The notes under the pieces were generated by a model. That model saw only the letters and a program-made list of their open reading frames with translations. It had not been told where the DNA came from and ran no database searches. A stretch of 64,000 nucleotides of DNA, taken from positions 42,816,683-42,880,682 of the forward strand of contig OY288250.1 of the NCBI GenBank assembly GCA_958450325.1. The letters run 5' to 3'. This DNA comes from Agrostemma githago (lineage: Eukaryota; Streptophyta; Magnoliopsida; Caryophyllales; Caryophyllaceae). A program made the translations under genes and the position numbers. The first letter of the stretch is position 1. Each line of letters begins with the position of its first letter. Below are positions 58,102 through 64,000 of the stretch, in pieces.

Positions 58102-59090
58102 CGCTACAAGAGAATTGTAATTTAGCTACTAATTTAGCAACTGCCTAAAATTCAGTCGCTAAATATATAAATTAGCTACTACTTTTGAGACATAAATATA
58201 TTTAGTCCCAATTTTAGAGAACAAAATATAGAGGTAGCTAATTACGTCGCTATTATAGAGACTAAATAAAGTCGATTGCAAATTTGGTATCTAATTTAAG
58301 GTTTTAGATACGAAAAAACGTCAGTACCTAAAGTCGTCTCTATATATACCGACATAAAATTGCGAATAATGTATTTAGTTTTTATATAGGAGACCAAAGT
58401 AAATTCGTAAATAAGTGTAGTAGTTATTATAGAAATGAAATCAAGTGAGTAGCAATTTTAGTATATCTGATTTAAATTCTTAGCTACAGAAATAAATTGG
58501 TAGCTAAATTTAGTTGTCGGTTGTTGTTATCATGTATTTTTTATATTTGTTTTGATAATTTTTTTTTATATTTTTTAATATATGTATATTATTATTGGAG
58601 TATTACAAAAAAATATATCTTACAATCCACATTTTAATTATTAATTTTACCTTTAAGTATACATTCATTGCCAGAATACACATAAATCTTCAAGTGACCC
58701 AATGGTTTGAATGTTGATCAAGTGTTTGAAGGTTATGGGTTTGATTCCTCTTGCGAACATAAATCATCAATTTCTATACAAGAGGCGGTGCACATGTGTT
58801 TGTGAATCGGTCTCTAAGATCGTCCCTAAATTAGCTACTATACAATTTGCGGTCGCTAATGTAGCTACTCGAATTTTCGTCTCTATTATTGTCTCAAAAT
58901 TTGCTACCACGCTTTCGTCGCTAAATTGGTAGCTAATTTTGGTCACTAATTCAGTAGCTAAATTAGCGACAAAGCGTTTAGCTACTAATGAAATTTAGTC
59001 GCAAATTCGGTCTCTAAGCTAATTAGCTACGGAATATTGAAGATTTGCTACTACAACCTCCGACTCTAAAGTGACTTTACCTTGTAGTAA
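58102..59090. mobile_element. CACTA-like non-autonomous DNA transposon
   Basis: The left end CGCTACAAG and the right end CTTGTAGTA (reverse complement TACTACAAG) resemble the CACTACAAG termini of CACTA elements. Subterminal DNA on both sides is packed with forward and inverted TAGCTA / TAGCGAC-type motifs (TTTAGCTACT, GTCGCTAAAT), as expected for transposase binding arrays. About 1 kb, no transposase. The 3-bp target duplication is not clear. Confidence 0.55.
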
Positions 59091-59436
59091 CTCTAAATTT
59101 AAAATTCATCACCTTTATCACTTCAAGTGATAAAAATTTAGAATTCAGCACCTTTATCACTTCTAGTGATAAAGTGTAACTTTAGACCCATTCCGTGTAA
59201 CTTTAAGCACTTTTGTGTAACTTTAACACTGGAACTTATGAACTTATAAGAGTTTTTGTCCTTGTAAGAACCTACCTCTATATGCGGAATATATAAATAC
59301 ACTTTTTTTTTACAAAACTTACAATTTCATGATATTAAAATATATAAAGAGCTATGCTTATGATCATTATAATTAAATAATAAAATACAATTTTTATTAT
59401 TCTAACGTCAAGAAATTTACAAGAATAATAATTATG
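59091..59436. other. Spacer with twin palindromes
   Basis: Two near-identical palindromes, 59114-59134 (10-bp arms, 1-nt centre) and 59153-59173 (9-bp arms), both of TTTATCACTT type, followed by three GTGTAACTTTA units (about 59177-59233). No gene. Confidence 0.5.
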
Positions 59437-59665
59437 TGTTAGAGAAGGCTCAGATTGAGAAGATAAAGAGAGAATTTCAGAAGAGAGCGAACAGATAGAA
59501 GGAAATGATTTTGTGATTGTATTGAATGAATTGATTAATATTGTAGTTATTACATTAGTTTATATATCTGAATTCTAACAACTTTCCTAACAACCTGCCA
59601 CATTAGCAGTTAGTTAGTGTTTGTTATGCTAAACAAATTTACAACAATTATTGACTACTGTAACA
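59437..59665 (-). repeat. 3' LTR of the chromovirus (~229 bp)
   Basis: Reads TGTTAGAG ... CTGTAACA on the plus strand, with TGTTA/TAACA inverted ends. A purine-rich AGGAAGATATATA lies next to it in element sense. Without the 5' LTR to compare, the left border could be 2 bp further out. Confidence 0.6.
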
Positions 59666-59692
59666 TATATATCTTCCTCAAGAGACTTGACC

Positions 59693-60415
59693 TCAAGTCA
59701 GTACAATGAATTGCGGGTATTTGGCCTCAAAATGTTCCGTTGCCTCCCACGTTGCTTCAGATATAGGGTATCCCTGCCATTGTACCAGATATTGAGTTTG
59801 GGCTCTATTCTGAAACTTCGCTTGTCTTCTGTTCGGGATGGCTTCAGGCAATAAAAATTTTGTACTATCTTGATTCTGAAACCAAGGTGGAGTATGGACT
59901 GCGACCGGTAGCGTTCCATGAAAAGCTTGAAGTTGTGAGACATGAAAAACATTATGAATGAGAGAATCACAGGGTATCTTAAGCTTGTACGCCACCTTTC
60001 CTATGACACTCTCAATCTGAAAGGGTCCAAAGTATTTGTGACTGAGCTTCTGATTTGACCTGTGCTGAACCGAACTTTGTCTATAAGGTTGCAACTTTAG
60101 CCAGACCCAGTCCCCTGCCAAGAAGGACCTATCATATCTGTGTTTGTCTGCTTGAGTCTTCATTATATTTTGAGCCCTTACCAAATGATGCTTAAGGACC
60201 TTGATCATAACTTCTCTCTTTTGCATGGACCAATCTACAACCTCAATTGAAGATTCACCAGGAAGATAAGGAAGATGCGGAGAAGGGGGTTGATTATAAA
60301 CAACCTTATAAGGGGTAGCTTGCAAGGACACATGGAAGTGAGTGTTGTACCAAAACTCAGCTAATGCTAACCACATGTACCAGACGTTAGGTGTATCCTC
60401 ACATACACATCTCAA
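59693..60415 (-). pseudogene. Integrase C-terminal part with chromodomain-like tail
   Basis: Contains the post-core region (LALAEFWYNTHFH, DKHRYDRSFLAGDWVWLKLQ, KYFGPFQI, HNVFHVSQLQ) and ends with TQYLVQWQGYPISEATWEAT, a chromodomain-type motif that directs integration to heterochromatin in this group. An in-frame TAG just upstream (near 60422) cuts it from the catalytic core. Confidence 0.85.
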
Positions 60416-60551
60416 ATATGTCTACATACACCTATTTACCACCTCAGTTTGCCCATCAGTTTGAGGATGGTACGAGGAGCTCATCAAGAATTCTGTACCA
60501 TGGATGGTGAATAAGGCCTTCCAAAACTGGCTAAGGAAAATATCATCCCTA

Positions 60552-60830
60552 TCACTGTACAATACTTCTAGGACAACAATGTAATTTGAATATATTGTCA
60601 AGATAAGCCTGAGCTACTTCAACTGCTGTGAAAGGATGAGCAACAACCACAAAATGAGCATACTTACTTAACCTGTTGAATACCACAAATATTACCTCCT
60701 TGCCCTGAGATTTAGGGACACCAGTAACGAAATCCATGGAAATGTCAGACCAAACTGTATCTAGAATGAGGAGAGGTTGAAGCCAGGATAAGCTGCTCTG
60801 TCCTATTTTGATGCCTGACAAATAACACAA
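60552..60830 (-). pseudogene. Integrase core, N-terminal part
   Basis: Shows WSDISMDFVTGVPKSQG, with the first catalytic Asp, and VVFNRLSKYAHF where family members have Asp before RLSKYAHF. The frame stops just before the second catalytic Asp region because of a one-base shift near 60555; remaining core sequence (60423-60550) is in another frame. Confidence 0.82.
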
Positions 60831-60880
60831 TTTCTGATGTATTTGCTTACTTCTTTAGATAACCCCTTCCAAAAGATCAG

Positions 60881-61402
60881 CTACTTCACCCTTTTTAATG
60901 TGGCATGTCGACATGAATGGCCTTCTTCAGGAGAAGCATGTTGCCATTTAATAATCTTTGTTCTCAAATTAGCATCTCTTCCCACTTCAATCCTTCCCTT
61001 CCTTCTGATTAAGTTGTCTAACACCGAATACCCACCAACTGGTTGGTGTTGTCGAATTTGATGTAAGATATGAGAGAGATGGGGATTTGTAGTATAGCTA
61101 GTCTTGATCAATCCCACCAAATTGGAATTAGCTATGGAGATAGCTGAAAGAAGTATTTTAGAACATACCCTCCTAGATAAAGCATCTGCCGCCAAGTTTT
61201 CTTTACCTACTTTGTATTGGATCTCATAATGAAAGCCCATGAGTTTAGAAAGCCAAATTTGTTGGAAAGGATTAGAGATCTTCTGATCCAACAACCATTT
61301 CAAGCACTTTTGATATATCTTGATAATCAAATGTTGACCACTGAAGTATTGCTCCCACTTCCGGACTGCAAACACAATAGCCAATAGTTCTTTCTCATAC
61401 AC
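60881..61402 (-). pseudogene. RNase H C-terminal part and integrase zinc-binding region
   Basis: Begins YEKELLAIVFAVRKWEQYF, typical RNase H, and continues through NLAADALSRR to HASPEEGHSCRHATLKRVK, the integrase N-terminal zinc region. The IIK-Thr-Asp position reads IIKIYQK, so another RNase H catalytic Asp is lost. Confidence 0.82.
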
Positions 61403-61411
61403 TGAGAATCT

Positions 61412-61630
61412 TTACCATTTTGGGCCCAAAGTGCGACTTATAAAAGCCAGAGGGTGTTGATCTTTTATCAAGACAACAACAATTCCTGTATTGGAGGCAT
61501 TTGTTTCCACTACAAATATTTTAGAGAAATATGGAACTGCTAGCACATGTGCACAAACCAAGGCTGCTTTGAGTGCTTGAAAGGCTTCTTCTGCCAGGTC
61601 AGACCATTCAAAGCCTCCCCTCTTCAACAA
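61412..61630 (-). pseudogene. RT connection and RNase H N-terminal part
   Basis: FEWSDLAEEAFQALKAAL is the conserved RT-RNase H link; VVETNASNTGIVVVL carries Asn where the first RNase H catalytic Asp (ETDAS in the family) is expected. Ends LAFISRTLGPKW, broken by a stop from the next piece. Confidence 0.82.
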
Positions 61631-61708
61631 CCTGGGTCAGAGGGTATGAAAGTGTAGCATATCCTCTGACAAACTTCGTGTAATATCCATATAACCCCAG
61701 GAATCCCC

Positions 61709-62560
61709 TTAATTCTTTCGCATTTTTGGGACTAACCCAGCCGTTATACTCTCCACCTTCCTTGGGTCAGTGGACACTCCTTTTGCAGAAATAAAATGGC
61801 CCAAATACTCAACCTTTCGGATAGAAAAGGCACATTTACTCCTCTTTGCATATAGTTGATTCTGTTGCATAAGTTCAAAGACCTCCTGGTGAAGATGCCC
61901 CCAATGGTCTTGTTCAGACTTGCTGCAGACCAATATATCATTAAAAAAGACCAAAACACATTTCCTAAGCAAAGGTTTGAATATCTCATTCATCCACCCT
62001 TGAAAGGAGGTGGGAGCATTTGTCAACCCAAATGGCATGACCAAGAACTCATAATGCCCACAATGAGTTTTGAAAGCGGTTTTGTGTACATCACTAGGGT
62101 GAAGCCTAAGCTGATGGTATCCAGCTCTAACGTCCAACTTAGTAAAGATAGTTGCTCCAGACAACTCATCAATGAGTTCATCAATAACTGGAATAGGGAA
62201 CTTGTCTTTGATAGTCTTCTTGTTGAGAGTTCTATAATCAACACAAAGCCTCCAACTACCATTCTTCTTGCCTACCAACACTACGCGAAATGCAAATGGG
62301 CTTGAACTATTCTGTATTCTACCCATATCTAGCATGTCCTGCACAAGTTTCTCAATGATATCCCTCTGTTTGAGAGGATATCTATAGGGCCTTATGTTTA
62401 TAGGCTCTGCCATAGGTTCCAAAGGGATCCTGTGGTCCACTATTCCCCTAAGAGGTGGTAATGGTGTGGGTTCCTCAAATATGCCAGAGAAATGAGCTAG
62501 CAATTTAGTGAGGGTTGCTGAAAAGTGGACTGGAACAGACTCAATAGAGTAGGCAGACAC
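61709..62560 (-). pseudogene. Reverse transcriptase, catalytic part
   Basis: 283 codons with the standard blocks: PYRYPLKQRDIIEKLV, GSWRLCVDYRTLNKKT, TIFTKLDVRAGYHQLRLHP (first catalytic Asp present), FLVMPFGLTNAPTSFQ, and LVFFNDILVCSKS in place of the FFDD active site. The Asp-to-Asn change should abolish polymerase activity. The frame ends at MRKN after RKVESI, upstream of the connection piece at 61630. Confidence 0.88.
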
Positions 62561-62890
62561 TTCTCCTCCTACCCACTATAACATACTCCGTACAAAATTG
62601 ACTGTCATTCTCCATCCACTTCATAGATGGTTTTCCTATGATCTTCTCTTTCTGCGGGGGAATACCTTTGAATTAAAAATTTTCATTACCTAATGAAAAA
62701 TCCATCAATAATTTTTGAAAATCCCACACAATAGGACCTAAGGTACTAAGCCACTGATCACCTAGTACCATATCACAGCTGTCCAAAGGTATCATCATAA
62801 CATCAGTTTGGAACTTCTTGTTGTGTAATGTCCATCAAAACCCTTTGCTAATGTATTGGCATGCTAAATGGTTTCCATCCGCAATAGCAA

Positions 62891-63595
62891 CTAGGGATCA
62901 ATTTTGGTCATTGGAAGGTCTAATTTTTTATCAATATTTATATCCACAAAAGTATGTGTACTTCCAGAATCTATCAAAATATGAATGGGTCGCTTTCCCA
63001 CATAACCCACTACTCTCATGGTGGAAAAACTAGGACTCCCACTGAAGGCATGTACTGAAATAAATGGATCCTTGACCCCAGAAAAGTCCAACTGATCCTC
63101 TAAATCTCCATGGAGATCCTGATCCAAGACCAAATTCTCCTCATTTCCAGTATCTTCCCCGTCAAACCCTCTGACTTCCACCAGAAATAACTGATTTTGT
63201 TTGTTAGCACACTTATGGCCCCTTTCAAAAGGCTTGTCACAGTAATAGCACTCCCCTTTCTCCATTTTCTTAGCTCTTTCAGCTGTAGAAATATATCTAG
63301 TCGACCTCTGAGTGAATTTGGATACCCCAGTAGGGTTATTTAACAAGGGTTTGGAATAGGGTGTGGGCAAAATAGGGGGTTTCACATTATTCAACAAGGG
63401 CATTGCATTCTGTGGTTTCTGATAGTTAGAACTATTGTAATTGGAAAATTTAGAAGTAGAATGACCCTTATTTATTCCAGCCAAATTTTCCTCCTGTAGA
63501 CGTGCATACTCTACTGCATCTGACAGAGTTAGTGGCTTGAAAGCCCTAACAAAAGACTTCAATACAGGTTTAAGACCCCCCAATAGAACTGTCAA
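62891..63595 (-). pseudogene. Gag nucleocapsid and protease
   Basis: Contains the chromovirus zinc knuckle CYYCDKPFERGHKC (CX2CX7HXC) about residue 116 and the protease site HILIDSGSTHTFVD near residue 208. A TAG at 62891-62893 ends the frame after MTKIDP. The gag part before it is out of frame because of a homopolymer at 63576-63581. Confidence 0.85.
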
Positions 63596-63998
63596 GAAAA
63601 TAGCCAGCAGGTAACACTAGGTTTCTTTGAATCATGAGAGCTCTTAATGTTTCAAACTCATCCAAATATTCCTCAATTGAACCAATTTGTTGCAATTTAT
63701 TGAACTGTTCTACAATGTTGCTACCCGACTCTTCTTTGAAACGAGCACACAGATCAACAACAAACTTAATCAAAGATAAATTCGACCTCCCAACAATATA
63801 ACTACTGTACCACAACTCAGCCATACCAGGCATGTGAATTGAAGCAAAGTCTAACCTTTGATTATCAGGAATTTTACAAAGGAGAAAGTACTCCTTTTCG
63901 TACTTTCTCATCCAAGTTCTAGCATTATTGCCATCAAAAATAGAAAATTCCAGTTTAGGAACATACTCAAGAGTTCGATTGTTCTGATTTACAGGTAC
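63570..63998 (-). pseudogene. Gag capsid region, partial
   Basis: The frame is open from 63570 to the window end. It has PKLEFSIFDGNNARTWMRK and MPGMAELWYSSY, then ARFKEESGSNIVEQFNKLQQIGSIEEYLDEF, all typical of chromovirus capsid. It shifts out of frame at a run of six C (63576-63581 on the plus strand), one base more than the continuing frame needs. The start lies beyond 64000. Confidence 0.82.
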
Positions 63999-64000
63999 AT

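Larger units (their letters stand above)
59437..64000 (-). mobile_element. Decayed Ty3 chromovirus, 3' part (continues past the window)
   Basis: Minus-strand element with the order gag (to the window end), protease, RT, RNase H, integrase with chromodomain-like tail, then a short 3' LTR at 59437-59665. That order, with integrase last, is Ty3/Gypsy. Frames are broken by several frameshifts and stops, and catalytic Asp residues are lost in RT and RNase H. The 5' LTR and primer site lie beyond 64000. Confidence 0.85.

Overview
This window is plant nuclear DNA, almost certainly from a eudicot with a large, repeat-rich genome. The evidence is a spliced R2R3-MYB gene, several plant-type LTR retrotransposon lineages with recognisable tRNA primer sites, and MITE, CACTA and Helitron-like debris. 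I cannot fix the species. There are no bacterial-style operons, no rRNA or tRNA genes and no CRISPR.

Positions 394-52407 are one nested stack of retrotransposons. The oldest layer, element A, is on the minus strand and is bounded by the 5-bp duplication ATATA (389-393 and 52408-52412). It has a tRNA-Asp primer site and a broken gag-protease reading frame but no reverse transcriptase. Its 3' LTR is split between 685 and 42998 by a second-layer insertion: a plus-strand head-to-tail array of five LTRs (686, 8073, 14516, 26825, 40755) alternating with four non-coding ~4.2-kb interiors. The array resembles a non-autonomous Tat/Ogre-type element whose neighbouring copies share LTRs.

The third layer sits inside the array. 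It comprises a long foldback element in LTR1 (2194-3131), a deleted chromovirus-like element with a tRNA-iMet primer site in interior 3 (17888-22084), a solo LTR of the A family also in interior 3 (23381-24975), and a complete element B of the A family in interior 4 (29639-37284). B carries one intact 427-codon frame. Target duplications fix the borders of most insertions.

The right-hand 11.6 kb is ordinary genic DNA with TE remnants: a Ty1/copia-like LTR, a Helitron-like 3' end, a two-exon R2R3-MYB gene (54740-56009, plus), MITE remnants, a CACTA-like non-autonomous element, and the 3' two-thirds of a decayed minus-strand chromovirus running off the window end. The MYB gene is the only convincing host protein-coding gene; it begins about 2.3 kb from the edge of the 52-kb TE stack.

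The most interesting unexplained structures are: the LTR-sharing array; 64-bp tandem repeats near the 3' end of its interiors whose hairpin keeps pairing through compensatory changes and whose copy number varies 4/4/5/8; clusters of TCCCGRYCGGGA-type palindromes upstream of the TATA box in A-family LTRs, with a diverged second copy of that block inside the element; and three spaced hairpins sharing one 9-nt loop consensus in A and B.
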